This document shows positions 51,410 through 60,686 of a stretch of DNA of 64,000 bases, piece by piece; the stretch's first letter is position 1; each line of letters starts with the position of its first letter. Location: NCBI RefSeq assembly GCF_022815725.1, contig NZ_JALGRF010000011.1, positions 149,169 to 213,168 of the forward strand, in the 5' to 3' direction. This DNA is from Streptomyces sp. APSN-46.1. Lineage in GTDB: Bacteria > Actinomycetota > Actinomycetes > Streptomycetales > Streptomycetaceae. Made by a program: the position numbers and the translations under genes. The notes below the pieces were generated by a model, which had not been told where the DNA came from, made no database searches, and saw only the letters and a list, made by a program, of their open reading frames with translations.

Positions 51410-53470
51410 ATGGCAGAACTCAACCGCCGCAGGTTCCTCCAGATCGCCGGCGGCACCGCCGCGATCGCGATGCTGAACGAGAGCATCGCGCGCGCCGCCG
51501 CCATCCAGGCGCAGGGCACCACCGGCACGATCCAGGACATCGAGCACATCGTCGTCCTGATGCAGGAGAACCGGTCCTTCGACCACTACTTCGGCGCGAT
51601 GAAGGGGGTCCGGGGCTTCGGCGACCCGCGGCCCGTCCTCCAGGACAACGGCAAGTCCGTCTTTCACCAGTCCAACGGGACGAAGGACATCCTCCCCTTC
51701 AACCCGCAGATCGAGGACCTCGGGATGCAGTTCCTGGAGGGCCTGAACCACGACTGGGCCGGCGGCCACCAGGCGTACAACAACGGCAAGTACGACAAGT
51801 GGGTCCCTGCCAAGACGGCCACGACCATGTCGTACATGACCCGGAACGACATCCCGTTCCACTACGCCCTGGCCGACGCCTTCACCGTGTGCGACGCCTA
51901 CCACTGCTCGTTCATCGGCGCCACCGACCCCAACCGCTACTACATGTGGACGGGTTACACGGGCAACGACGGCACCGGCGGCGGCCCGGTTCTCGGCAAC
52001 CAGGAGGCCGGCTACGGCTGGAAGACCTACCCCGAGCGTCTGGAGTCGGCCGGAGTCTCCTGGAAGGTCTACCAGGACATCGGCGACGGCCTGAACGCGG
52101 CCGGCTCCTGGGGCTGGATCAACGACGCCTTCCGCGGCAACTACGGCGACAACTCGCTGCTGTACTTCAACACCTACCGCAACGCCCAGCCCGGCAGCGC
52201 CCTGTACGAGAAGGCCCGTACGGGCACCAACGTCAAGGCGGGCGACGGTTACTTCGACCGGCTGCGCGCCGACGTGGTGAACGGCGCCCTGCCCCAGGTC
52301 TCCTACATCACCGCCCCCGAGGCGTTCAGCGAGCACTCCAACTGGCCGACGAACTTCGGCGCCTGGTACATCTCGCAGGTCCTGGACGCGCTGACCGCGA
52401 ACCCGGCGGTGTGGGCGAAGACCGCCCTCTTCATCACCTACGACGAGAACGACGGCTTCTTCGACCACGTGGTCCCGCCGTACCCGCCCACCTCCTCGGC
52501 CTGGGGCCTGTCCACGGCGAGCGTGACCGGCGACCTCTACAACGGTGGCGGCGGCTACGCGGCCGGTCCGTACGGGCTCGGCCCGCGCGTCCCGATGATC
52601 GTCGTCTCGCCGTGGAGCAAGGGCGGCTACGTCTGCTCCGAGACCTTCGACCACACCTCGTTGATCCGCTTCATGGAGAAGCGCTTCGGTGTGCAGGAGC
52701 CCAACATCTCCCCGTGGCGCCGCGCGGTGTGCGGAGACCTGACCTCGGCGTTCGACTTCACCCAGGCGGACGCCGCGCCGGCCGCCCTGCCCTCCACGGC
52801 CGGCTACATCCCGCCGGACAAGGACCGTCACCCGTCCTACCACCCGACCCCGCCGGCCACGGGAACCCTGCCCCGGCAGGAGGCGGGCTCCAAGCCGACC
52901 CGCGCCCTGGGCTACAGCCCGTACGTGGACGGCAAGGCCGCCTTCTCGACGGGCAAGTTCACCCTGACCTTCGCCAGTGGTCCCACCCTCGGCGCCCACT
53001 TCCACAGCACCTCGGGCAACCGTACGGACGGCCCCTGGCCCTACACGGTCGAGGCGGGCAAGACCCTCTCGGACACCTGGAGCACCAGCGGCTCCACCGG
53101 CAACCAGATCAACCTCACGGTCTGGGGCCCGAACGGCTTCCTGCGGACCTGGAAGGGCCCGGCGAAGAAGGCCGGCCCCGAGGTCACGGCCCGCCACGAC
53201 GCGGCCACCGGCAACCTCAACCTCACCCTGGTCAACTCCGGTTCGGCGGCGGTCAACCTCACGGTGACCAACGCCTACGGCGGCGCCGCCCAGACCTTCA
53301 GGGTCACCGCCGGCGCGTCGGTCACCCACACGGTGGACCTGCGCACCACCGGCCGCTGGTACGACGTCAAGGTCGTCTCCGACCTCGACGCCACGTTCCT
53401 GCGCCGCTTCGCCGGCCACGTGGAGACGGGCGCCCCGGGCGTCTCCGACCCGGCGCTCAAGACCGTCTGA
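51410..53470 (+). CDS. Tat-exported phosphocholine-type phospholipase C
   Basis: 686 residues. The Tat signal is MAELNRRRFLQIAGGTAAIA. The phosphoesterase domain follows (ENRSFDHYFGAMKGVRGFGD, YDENDGFFDHVVPPYP), the non-haemolytic/haemolytic PLC family related to PlcN of Pseudomonas and acid phosphatase AcpA. Two C-terminal DUF756 beta domains (about 520-600 and 610-680) match family architecture. It should cleave phosphatidylcholine-like lipids outside the cell to recover phosphate. ATG 51410 has AGAGG nearby. The message ends in a strong hairpin. Confidence 0.93.
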   Translation: MAELNRRRFLQIAGGTAAIAMLNESIARAAAIQAQGTTGTIQDIEHIVVLMQENRSFDHYFGAMKGVRGFGDPRPVLQDNGKSVFHQSNGTKDILPFNPQIEDLGMQFLEGLNHDWAGGHQAYNNGKYDKWVPAKTATTMSYMTRNDIPFHYALADAFTVCDAYHCSFIGATDPNRYYMWTGYTGNDGTGGGPVLGNQEAGYGWKTYPERLESAGVSWKVYQDIGDGLNAAGSWGWINDAFRGNYGDNSLLYFNTYRNAQPGSALYEKARTGTNVKAGDGYFDRLRADVVNGALPQVSYITAPEAFSEHSNWPTNFGAWYISQVLDALTANPAVWAKTALFITYDENDGFFDHVVPPYPPTSSAWGLSTASVTGDLYNGGGGYAAGPYGLGPRVPMIVVSPWSKGGYVCSETFDHTSLIRFMEKRFGVQEPNISPWRRAVCGDLTSAFDFTQADAAPAALPSTAGYIPPDKDRHPSYHPTPPATGTLPRQEAGSKPTRALGYSPYVDGKAAFSTGKFTLTFASGPTLGAHFHSTSGNRTDGPWPYTVEAGKTLSDTWSTSGSTGNQINLTVWGPNGFLRTWKGPAKKAGPEVTARHDAATGNLNLTLVNSGSAAVNLTVTNAYGGAAQTFRVTAGASVTHTVDLRTTGRWYDVKVVSDLDATFLRRFAGHVETGAPGVSDPALKTV

Positions 53471-53530
53471 CCCGTTCTCGTCCGGGTGAACCCGCCGCTT
53501 CCACCGCCGGCCGGAGGCGGACGCGAAAAA

Positions 53531-53565
53531 CCCCTGGGGTACGAGGAGACCTCGTACCCCAGGGG
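53531..53565. terminator. Strong bidirectional terminator
   Basis: A perfect 16-bp stem (53531-53546 with 53550-53565) with a 3-nt loop AGA and a preceding A run. It lies between the phospholipase stop and the 3' end of the oppositely oriented tRNA gene, serving both. Confidence 0.85.
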
Positions 53566-53570
53566 ATCAG

Positions 53571-53643
53571 GGTGAGTGACGGGACTTGAACCCGCGGCCA
53601 CCTGGACCACAACCAGGTGCTCTACCAACTGAGCTACACCCAC
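53571..53643 (-). tRNA. tRNA-His (GTG)
   Basis: On the minus strand the acceptor arms GTGGGTG and CACTCAC pair, with the D-arm TAGCTCAGTTGGTAGAGC, anticodon loop TTGTGGT (anticodon GTG), and T-arm GGGTTCAAGTCCC. A G at 53644 provides the extra -1 guanine typical of tRNA-His. CCA is not encoded. Confidence 0.95.
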
Positions 53644-53717
53644 CACGACGGGCGGCGGACCGCCCGTTCGATGTGCATGCACAGCATAGCTGATCAGAAG
53701 GGTGGTTCCGCGACGCG

Positions 53718-54512
53718 TTATCCGGCGGACCGGCTGCCCACCAGGGTGGCGGCGAGCCTGGCCGTCACGCTGTCCGAGCGGCGGGCGGCGTGCGCGACGG
53801 CCGCCGCCGCGAGGGCCTTCACCACCGGGTGCGGCCGGGTGCCGTCCCCGGCCAGCTCCGGCTGGAACAGCGTGGCCAGGAAGAAAGGGTGCCCCGGCAG
53901 CTCCGCGATGCGGACCTGGCCGTCCTCGTCGTGCCCCGACAGCCGCAGCCCGTGCGCGGTGAGCGCCGGCAGGTGCCGGGGCGCCGGCCCGTAGTCGCAG
54001 TGGTAGCGCTCCATGGACCGCTCGGCGCCGAGCGCGGACTCGGCGAGCGATCCGGGCTCGGCCCGTACGAGGCCCTCGTGCCCGACGAGCGAACACGCGA
54101 GCGGCGTGATCAGCAGGTCCTCGGCGGCGACCTCATCGGGGGAGGCGTTCTCGGCGTGCGCGGCCCCGGTCAGCCCGCACACGGAGCGGGCGTACTCCAG
54201 GAGAGTGTGCTGGAAGCCGCCGCAGGTCCCGAGGAAGGGGATGCCCTCCTCCCGGGCCACCCGGATCGCGGCAAGCGCCCCCGCCTCGCTGGCGTACGGG
54301 CTGCCGGGCAGGATCCACACCGCGTCGAACCGGGCCAGCGCGCCGGAGGCGGCCTCGGCCTCGGCGTCGCCGGTCGGGATCCAGTAGGCGTCCAGGACCA
54401 GGCCGTCCCGGGAGGCGAGGGCGTCGAGGAGGAGCGGGATCCGGGTGTGGGACGTCACGTGCGGGGAGCGGTCGCCGACGAGGGCGATCCGGGCGATCTG
54501 TGCGGTGGTCAT
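53718..54512 (-). CDS. CTP-synthase C-terminal-region-related glutamine amidotransferase
   Basis: 264 residues of class I glutamine amidotransferase fold: ARIALVGDRSPHVTSHTRIP at the start resembles the CTP synthase glutaminase domain, and the nucleophile is in FLGTCGGFQH. The later His/Glu region is ATLFQPEL. The synthetase domain is absent, so the ammonia acceptor is unknown or the protein may be a sensor. Family entries are titled seleno-protein, but here the residue is Cys (TGC), not a stop. ATG 54512 has AGGA upstream. It diverges from a LysR gene. Confidence 0.85.
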   Translation of the reverse strand: MTTAQIARIALVGDRSPHVTSHTRIPLLLDALASRDGLVLDAYWIPTGDAEAEAASGALARFDAVWILPGSPYASEAGALAAIRVAREEGIPFLGTCGGFQHTLLEYARSVCGLTGAAHAENASPDEVAAEDLLITPLACSLVGHEGLVRAEPGSLAESALGAERSMERYHCDYGPAPRHLPALTAHGLRLSGHDEDGQVRIAELPGHPFFLATLFQPELAGDGTRPHPVVKALAAAAVAHAARRSDSVTARLAATLVGSRSAG

Positions 54513-54560
54513 GTGGATCATCCTGGGGGCGGGGCCCGCTTCAGCGCCAACGATTGTTCC

Positions 54561-54577
54561 TGCATGATCGATAAGCA
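54561..54577. promoter_or_regulatory. Candidate LysR operator (TGC-N11-GCA)
   Basis: TGC at 54561 and GCA at 54575 are 11 bases apart with a partly symmetric interior, fitting the T-N11-A rule for LysR sites. It abuts the LysR start and lies within the 65-bp divergent gap, so it could control both genes. Confidence 0.5.
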
Positions 54578-55447
54578 ATGCTGATGACCATGGATCCGCA
54601 CCTGCTCCGCACCTTCGTGACCGTCGCCCGGCTGTCCTCCTTCTCCGCCGCGGCCCGCGAGCTCGGCTACACCCAGTCGGCGGTCTCGCAGCACATCGCC
54701 GCGCTGGAGGGGGACCTGCGCACCGAGCTGCTCACCCGGCGGCCCGTGGAACCGACCCCGGCCGGGGTGCGGCTGCTGGAACACGCCGCGCCGCTGCTGC
54801 TGCGGCTCGACGCGGCCCGGGCCGATGTGCTGCGGCTGGCCTCCGCGCCGCCCGGGCGGATCACGCTCGCGGCCTCCCCGCTCGCCGTCGGGCCCCGGCT
54901 GCTCGCGGCGCTGCCCGCCACCGGGGTCACCCTGCGGGTGCTGCCGCCGGCCGAGGTGCCGGCCGCCGTCGCCACCGGGGACTGCGATCTCGGGCTGGTC
55001 GACGGACCGGCCGCGCCCAGCGATCCGCTGCGGCTGCCCGATGTGGCCCCGCTGGCGGTGACCGGCGTGGCGGAGGAGGAGCTGGCCGTCCTCCTTCCGG
55101 CCGGGCACCCCCTCGCCGGGCGGGCCGCCGTCCGGCTGGACGACCTGGCCGACGCGCGCTGGCTCGACGCCCCGGGCGTGGGCGTGCCGCCCGGCCTGGC
55201 CCGGACGGCGCCTGCCCTGCGCTACGAGGGCACCGACCTGCGTACCCTGTGCGCCCTCGCGGCCGCGGGCCACGGCCTGGCCCTGCTGCCGCTCCGGGTG
55301 GCGCGGACGGCGGGCGCGGGGGTCGCCGTACCGCTCGACGCGCCGCGCCTGGTCCACCGTACGGAGCTGCTGTCGCCCGGAAATTTGACCGGCGCGGCCG
55401 CTGCGCTCGCCGCACGGCTCGCGGGAGGATCCCCGTATGGACCATGA
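54578..55447 (+). CDS. LysR-family transcriptional regulator
   Basis: 289 residues; helix-turn-helix LLRTFVTVARLSSFSAAARE and LGYTQSAVSQHIAALEGDL, then the two-lobe effector domain. ATG 54578 is one of three close in-frame ATGs (54578, 54584, 54590), none with a ribosome site, suggesting a leaderless message. Likely targets are the divergent amidotransferase gene and the M24 peptidase that overlaps its 3' end by 11 bp. Effector unknown. Confidence 0.88.
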   Translation: MLMTMDPHLLRTFVTVARLSSFSAAARELGYTQSAVSQHIAALEGDLRTELLTRRPVEPTPAGVRLLEHAAPLLLRLDAARADVLRLASAPPGRITLAASPLAVGPRLLAALPATGVTLRVLPPAEVPAAVATGDCDLGLVDGPAAPSDPLRLPDVAPLAVTGVAEEELAVLLPAGHPLAGRAAVRLDDLADARWLDAPGVGVPPGLARTAPALRYEGTDLRTLCALAAAGHGLALLPLRVARTAGAGVAVPLDAPRLVHRTELLSPGNLTGAAAALAARLAGGSPYGP

Positions 55448-56585
55448 ACCCGCACCTGTGAAGGGCTCCGAGCCCGAGCCGTTCACCTCCGCCGACTACG
55501 CCGCCCGGATGACCGCCGCCGCGGCGGCCGCCGCCGACGCCGGGCTCGCCGGGCTGCTGATCGCGCCCGGGCCCGACCTCACCCACCTCACCGGGTACCG
55601 CCCGACCGCCGAGACCGAGCGGATGACCCTGCTCGTGCTTGCCGCCGGGCAGGACCCGGTGCTCGTCGTGCCCGCGCTGGAGGCCCCCGACGCGGCCAAG
55701 GCCCCGGGCGCCGGGGCGCTGACCCTGCGCGACTGGACCGACGGGAAGAGCCCGTACGCGGCGACCGCCCCGCTGCTGGACGTGGCCGGCCGGTTCGGGG
55801 TGAGCGACAACACCTGGTCGCTCCATCTCCTGAACCTCCAGCGGGAGTTGCCCGCCACCTCGTACGTCCCGCTCACCGATGCCCTGCCGATGCTCCGGGC
55901 CGTCAAGGACGAGCGGGAGCTGGCCCGTCTCGCGGCGGCCGGCGCCGCCGCCGACGCGGCGTACGCGCAGGTCCTCCACCTCCCCTTCGCCGGCCGCCGG
56001 GAGAGCGACGTCGCCGCCGACCTGGCCGGGCTGCTGCGCGTCCACGGCCACTCCCAGGTCGACTTCACGGTGGTCGGCTCCGGTCCGAACGGCGCCAATC
56101 CCCACCACAAGGCCGGGGACCGGGTCATCCGGCGCGGCGACATGGTGGTCCTCGACTTCGGCGGCCTCATGGACGGCTACGGCTCCGACATCTCCCGTAC
56201 CGTCCACGTCGGCGAGCCCACCACCGAGGAGCAGCGCGTCCACGACATCGTCCGCGAGGCCCAGCAGGCCGGCGTGGCGGCCGTCCGGCCGGGCGTCTCC
56301 TGCCAGGAGGTGGACCGGGCGGCCCGCGCGGTGATCACCGAGTTCGGCTACGGCGACCGCTTCATCCACCGCACCGGGCACGGCATCGGAGTCACCACCC
56401 ACGAGCCCCCGTACATGGTGGAGGGCGAGGAGCAGCCGATGGTGCCCGGGATGTGCTTCTCCGTGGAGCCGGGCATCTATCTGCCCGGACGGTTCGGGGT
56501 CCGCATCGAGGACATCGTCACGGTGACCGGGGACGGCGGGCGCCGCCTCAACCACGCACCGCGCGAACTGGCGGTCGTGGAGTAG
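55437..56585 (+). CDS. M24-family aminopeptidase (Xaa-Pro type)
   Basis: 382 residues. The N-terminal creatinase-like domain (to about 150) is followed by the pita-bread catalytic domain with metal ligands in VVLDFGG, YGSDISRTV, GHGIGVTTHE, SVEPGIY and RIEDIVTV, all in order. It should release N-terminal residues from proline-containing peptides in the cytosol. The ATG overlaps the LysR stop by 11 bp, and GGGAGG lies upstream. It converges on treZ. Confidence 0.93.
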   Translation: MDHEPAPVKGSEPEPFTSADYAARMTAAAAAAADAGLAGLLIAPGPDLTHLTGYRPTAETERMTLLVLAAGQDPVLVVPALEAPDAAKAPGAGALTLRDWTDGKSPYAATAPLLDVAGRFGVSDNTWSLHLLNLQRELPATSYVPLTDALPMLRAVKDERELARLAAAGAAADAAYAQVLHLPFAGRRESDVAADLAGLLRVHGHSQVDFTVVGSGPNGANPHHKAGDRVIRRGDMVVLDFGGLMDGYGSDISRTVHVGEPTTEEQRVHDIVREAQQAGVAAVRPGVSCQEVDRAARAVITEFGYGDRFIHRTGHGIGVTTHEPPYMVEGEEQPMVPGMCFSVEPGIYLPGRFGVRIEDIVTVTGDGGRRLNHAPRELAVVE

Positions 56586-56650
56586 CGGAGCAGGGGAGTA
56601 GTGGCGTAGGGGAGTAGCCGTCCGGTCGGCGGCCCCCACCCCCAAGCCCC

Positions 56651-58429
56651 TCACGGGCCGAGTACCACCGCCGACTCGCCCGGTACGTGGATCCGCCCGT
56701 CCGGCCCCGGGTGGTCGAGGGGCTCCCAGGAGGCCAGGACCCGGACCCCGTTGCGGCCGAGCGCGATGGTCGCCGCCTCCGCGGACAGGTTGACCACGAT
56801 ACGGACATCCCCGCGCCGGAAGGTCAGCCAGCGGCGCTCCTCGTCGTAGGCGACCCGGACCGCCGCGAGGTCCGGATCGCGCAGGTCGGGGTGGCCGCGA
56901 CGGAGCGCGACGAGGGTCCGGTACCAGGACAGCAGGCGGGCGTGCGGCTCCTGCCCGGGCTCGGTCCAGTCCAGGCGGGAGCGGTCCCGGGTGGCGGGGT
57001 CCTGCGGGTCCGGGATCTCTTCGGCCTTCCAGCCGTGCGCGGCGAACTCCCGGCGCCGCCCGGCGCGTACCGCCTCGGCGAGCGCCGGGTCGGGGTGGTC
57101 GGTGAAGTACTGCCACGGCGTGCCGGCGCCCCACTCCTCGCCCATGAACAGCATCGGTACGAACGGCCCGGTCAGCACCAGCGTCGCGGCGCAGGCCAGC
57201 AGGCCGGGCGAGAGCGAGGCGGCGAGCCGGTCGCCCAGCGCCCGGTTGCCGATCTGGTCGTGGGTCTGGGCGTAGCCGAGGAAGCGGTGCGCCGGCGTCC
57301 GGCGGCGGTCCACGGGGCGGCCGTGGCTGCGGCCCCGGAAGGAGGACCAGGTCCCGTCGTGGAAGAAGGCCCGGGTCAAGGTCTTGGCGAGGGCCGCGAG
57401 CGGGGCCTCGGCGAAGTCCGCGTAGTACGCCTGGGATTCGCCGGTCAGCGCACAGTGCAGGGCGTGGTGGAAGTCGTCGTTCCACTGCGCGTGCAGCCCC
57501 AGGCCCCCGGCGGCGCGCGGGGTGGTGGTGCGCGGGTCGCACCGGTCGGACTCGGCGATCAGGAACAGCGGACGGCCGCTCTCCGCCGCCAGTTCGTCGA
57601 CGGCCGCCGCCAGTTCCTCCAGGAAGGTCAGCGCCCGCCCGTCGGCCAGCGCGTGGACGGCGTCCAGGCGGAGCCCGTCGACGCGGTAGTCCCGCAGCCA
57701 GGCGAGGGCGCTGCCGAGGAAGTACGCCCGGACCTCGTCGGAGCCGGGCGCGTCCAGGTTGACGGCCGCGCCCCAGGGGGTGTGGTGGGCGTCCGTGAAG
57801 TACGGGCCGAAGGCGGGCAGATGGTTCCCCGAGGGCCCGAGGTGGTTGTGGACCACGTCCAGCACCACCCCCAGCCCCGCCGCGTGCGCCGCGTCCACGA
57901 ACCGGGCGAGGCCGGCCGGGCCGCCGTACGGTTCGTGGACCGCCCACGGAGCGACCCCGTCGTACCCCCAGCCGTGCCGGCCGGGGAAGGGGCAGACCGG
58001 CATCAGCTCCACGTGCGTGACGCCGAGCGCGGTCAGGTGCGGGAGGCGGGCGGCGGCCGCGTCGAAGGTGCCCTCGGGGGTGAAGGTGCCGATGTGCAGC
58101 TCGTACAGGACGGCGTCCTGGAGCGGGACGCGCGGCGGCCGCGCCCCGGGGCGCGGCGCCTCGGGCCGTAGCGCCTCGACGTCCACCACCGCGCTGAGCC
58201 CGCCGGGGCCGTCCGGCAGGCGCCGCCCGCGCGGGTCCGGCCGTACGAGGTCCCGCTCGCGCTCGTCGCCGAGCAGGAATCCGTACCGGTCCCCGTCGGC
58301 GGCCGGGGCCTCCACGGTCCACCAGCCGTCCCGGCCGGGTCCGCGCGGGTCGGGTGACATGTCGTAGGTGGCGCCGTTCAGCCGCAGCGCGACCCGGTCG
58401 GTCAGCGGTGCCCACACCTCGAATTGCAC
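56651..58429 (-). CDS. treZ: Malto-oligosyltrehalose trehalohydrolase
   Basis: 592 residues, GH13. An N-terminal CBM48-like domain (FEVWAPLTDRVALRLNGA) precedes the barrel with YELHIGTFTPEGTF, DVVHNHLGPSGN, DGLRLDAVHAL (nucleophile Asp), FLIAESD (acid Glu) and YAQTHDQIGN (third acid). It cuts trehalose off maltooligosyltrehalose made by TreY, whose gene end lies 4.6 kb away on the same strand. GTG 58429 follows GAGGGG. Confidence 0.95.
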   Translation of the reverse strand: MQFEVWAPLTDRVALRLNGATYDMSPDPRGPGRDGWWTVEAPAADGDRYGFLLGDERERDLVRPDPRGRRLPDGPGGLSAVVDVEALRPEAPRPGARPPRVPLQDAVLYELHIGTFTPEGTFDAAAARLPHLTALGVTHVELMPVCPFPGRHGWGYDGVAPWAVHEPYGGPAGLARFVDAAHAAGLGVVLDVVHNHLGPSGNHLPAFGPYFTDAHHTPWGAAVNLDAPGSDEVRAYFLGSALAWLRDYRVDGLRLDAVHALADGRALTFLEELAAAVDELAAESGRPLFLIAESDRCDPRTTTPRAAGGLGLHAQWNDDFHHALHCALTGESQAYYADFAEAPLAALAKTLTRAFFHDGTWSSFRGRSHGRPVDRRRTPAHRFLGYAQTHDQIGNRALGDRLAASLSPGLLACAATLVLTGPFVPMLFMGEEWGAGTPWQYFTDHPDPALAEAVRAGRRREFAAHGWKAEEIPDPQDPATRDRSRLDWTEPGQEPHARLLSWYRTLVALRRGHPDLRDPDLAAVRVAYDEERRWLTFRRGDVRIVVNLSAEAATIALGRNGVRVLASWEPLDHPGPDGRIHVPGESAVVLGP

Positions 58430-58539
58430 GGACGGTCCCCTCGTCTGCGGCGGTGCCCAGCATGCGTCTCGCGCCCATCATCGCGGGCCCGGCGGGGCCG
58501 TTCTGGACACTCCGGCCCTGACGGGCCGACAATCACCCT

Positions 58540-59103
58540 GTGACGTCGAGTTTCGAGTTTCCCGCCTACCCCGCGCCGCGGCTGTCCGACGCGGAGCGCG
58601 ACCGGGCGCTGGGCCAGCTCAGGGAGGGCGCGGCCCTCGGCCAACTGTCGCACGACACCTTCCTGCGCCGCATGGAACTCGCGCTGGTCGCCCGCCGATC
58701 CGAGGACCTCGCCGTCCTCACGGCCGACCTCGAAGGCCGGGAGCGTGCCGAAAGCCCGTGGAGCCGCCGCCTGTTCGGCTGGGTCGGACGGGCCTCGGCC
58801 GTGTCCGTCGGCGTCCGGCGGGCCTGGGCGGCCGAGCGGCTGCCCACACTGCTCTTCCCGCATCCCGGCTACGGGCCCCTGCGCATCGGCCGCGATCCCG
58901 GCAACGGGCTGCGGCTCACCCACGAGACCGTTTCGCGGGCGCATGCCGAGCTGACCTTCCACGACGGCCTGTGGGTGCTCAAGGACCTCGGCTCCACCAA
59001 CGGCACCACCGTCAACGGCCGCCGGGTCACCGGCTCGGCCGTGGTCCGTGACGGGGACCAGGTCGGCTTCGGGCGGGTCACGTACCGGCTGTCGGCGAGC
59101 TGA
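58540..59103 (+). CDS. DUF1707 and FHA domain protein
   Basis: 187 residues. Residues 13-70 (LSDAERDRALGQLREGAALG) are the DUF1707/SHOCT-like helical domain; residues 105-185 are a forkhead-associated domain with LRIGRDPGNGLRL, VSRAHAELT and LGSTNGTTVNG, which binds phosphothreonine on partner proteins. No membrane helix. It diverges from treZ. Likely a reader in Ser/Thr kinase signalling; partners unknown. No ribosome site at GTG 58540. Confidence 0.9.
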   Translation: MTSSFEFPAYPAPRLSDAERDRALGQLREGAALGQLSHDTFLRRMELALVARRSEDLAVLTADLEGRERAESPWSRRLFGWVGRASAVSVGVRRAWAAERLPTLLFPHPGYGPLRIGRDPGNGLRLTHETVSRAHAELTFHDGLWVLKDLGSTNGTTVNGRRVTGSAVVRDGDQVGFGRVTYRLSAS

Positions 59104-59117
59104 CCTCCGGGGGCGGG

Positions 59118-60593
59118 TCAGGGGGAGGGCGTCACCGGTGGCACCCCCGCGAGCCGTTCGTACGCCGCCAGTACGGTCCGGGACTGGTGCTCCACCTGCG
59201 TGGCCACCGGCACCCAGCGGGCCTGGAACCGGGCCGCGAACTCCTCGCACCAGCCGGTGACCAGGCGATCCAGCGCGGGCGCCGCCGGGTCGCCCTGGGC
59301 GCGCAGTACGCGGAGCAGCATCGCGGCGGCGCGCAGCGACAGGCGCCGCCCGAAGGCGTCGAGGCTGCCGATGTGCGCGGCGGTGGCCTCCGCGGGCGCC
59401 CCGGCCCCCGTCCACTCGGCGGCGACCAGGGGGATCAGCGCCAGCGTCCAGTCCACCGCCCGCAGGAGCGGCGCGGCGGCGGGATCGGCGTGGTGGACGA
59501 GGTCCGGGACCCCGGCGCGGACGGCGGCCACCCGCGCGGCGTCCTCGGTGAGCCGGGCGGCGAGCATCCGCAGGGCGCCGCGCGGGTCGGGGTGCGGGGC
59601 CGGGTCGTCAACCAGGTCGGAGGCCCACATGGGGACTTCGACGATCGCGGTGGTGCCGGCGTAGCGGTGGGCGTGGTACCAGGTGCTGAGCCGTGTGTCC
59701 TCCGTGTGGAAGGCCCCGGCGGCGTTGCTTCCGGGCTCCGGGATGACGAAGATCCCCGGCCCGGGGGAGGGCCAGCCGACCGCGTCGGAGGCGGCGGTCT
59801 CCACGGGGATGCGCAGCTCGGCGGCGGATTTGCCGAACGGCTCGGCGAGGCCCGGAACGTCGCGGGTGAGCTGGACCCAGGACCCGCCGAGGTCGGTGCC
59901 GTGGAGGGAGACCTGGAGGAAGGGCCGCAGCTCGTCGATGACGGCGGTCAGCGCACGGGTCTCGGGCGGCAGCCGGTCCGGGGGCAGCAAGGACGGGGCC
60001 CACTCGGGCTGTTCGGGGCCGGGCGGCCGGAAGAAGTTCCGGTGGTAGTCGAGGAGGGAGTACGGGCGGGGCGTGCGGTGCAGGGCCGCGCCGTCGGGGT
60101 CCGCGCAGAGGAGGAAGTGCCAGCCGCACCCGACGCGGTGGGCGGGGTCGCGGATGAGCCGACGGGCGAGCGCGAGCGCGGTGGCCCCGCCGACGGGCTC
60201 GTTGGCATGCGCCCCGGCGACCACGAGCACCCCGCCCCCGCCCCTCTGCACCCCGCTGCGAAAGCCACCCCGCGGCCCGCCACCGGAGCCGTCGTCCGGG
60301 CCGTCGTCCGAGCCGTCGTCCGATCTGACGTCCGGGCTGCCGTCCGAGCCGTCGTCCGGGCTGCCGCCCGATCTGACGTCCGGGCCGCCGCTCGGGCCGC
60401 TGCTCGGGCCGCTGCTCGGGCCGCTGCTCGGGCCGACGGAGAGCAGCCAGAGGGGGGCTCCGCCCCGGGAGGTGCCGACCTGGCGGAGCCGGACCAGAGC
60501 GGGGTGTTCGTCCGCGAGGGCGCGGGCGGCGAGTGCCAGTTCATGCGGCGTGGGGTAGCACATGTCACGGATGAGGGTCACAAGGGATGCCAT
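59118..60593 (-). CDS. M14-family zinc carboxypeptidase with low-complexity insert
   Basis: 491 residues. Zinc motif GAHANEPVGG (His-x2-Glu) and the third ligand SLHGTDLGG are visible, with Glu in TAIVEVPMW. Between the first strand (GTSRGGAPLWLLSVG) and the zinc motif lies an insert of about 65 residues made of Gly, Pro, Ser and Asp repeats, encoded by 12- and 15-bp repeats at about 60290-60435. No signal peptide is obvious. The start is uncertain: ATG 60593 has no site, and GTG or ATG codons 5-11 residues later are alternatives. Confidence 0.86.
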   Translation of the reverse strand: MASLVTLIRDMCYPTPHELALAARALADEHPALVRLRQVGTSRGGAPLWLLSVGPSSGPSSGPSSGPSGGPDVRSGGSPDDGSDGSPDVRSDDGSDDGPDDGSGGGPRGGFRSGVQRGGGGVLVVAGAHANEPVGGATALALARRLIRDPAHRVGCGWHFLLCADPDGAALHRTPRPYSLLDYHRNFFRPPGPEQPEWAPSLLPPDRLPPETRALTAVIDELRPFLQVSLHGTDLGGSWVQLTRDVPGLAEPFGKSAAELRIPVETAASDAVGWPSPGPGIFVIPEPGSNAAGAFHTEDTRLSTWYHAHRYAGTTAIVEVPMWASDLVDDPAPHPDPRGALRMLAARLTEDAARVAAVRAGVPDLVHHADPAAAPLLRAVDWTLALIPLVAAEWTGAGAPAEATAAHIGSLDAFGRRLSLRAAAMLLRVLRAQGDPAAPALDRLVTGWCEEFAARFQARWVPVATQVEHQSRTVLAAYERLAGVPPVTPSP

Positions 60594-60686
60594 GCCCGCC
60601 GCGCACGCCCCCTACTGCTCCGCACGGGCCGCCATTTCCCCCCGTATCCCCCTGGTTGAAGCGGTACCACCCGCTCCGGGGATCGG

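Noticed and set aside
53718..54512. Selenoprotein, because the family title includes that word
   Set aside because: The nucleophile codon is an ordinary TGC cysteine in GTCGGFQ; there is no in-frame TGA at the active site.
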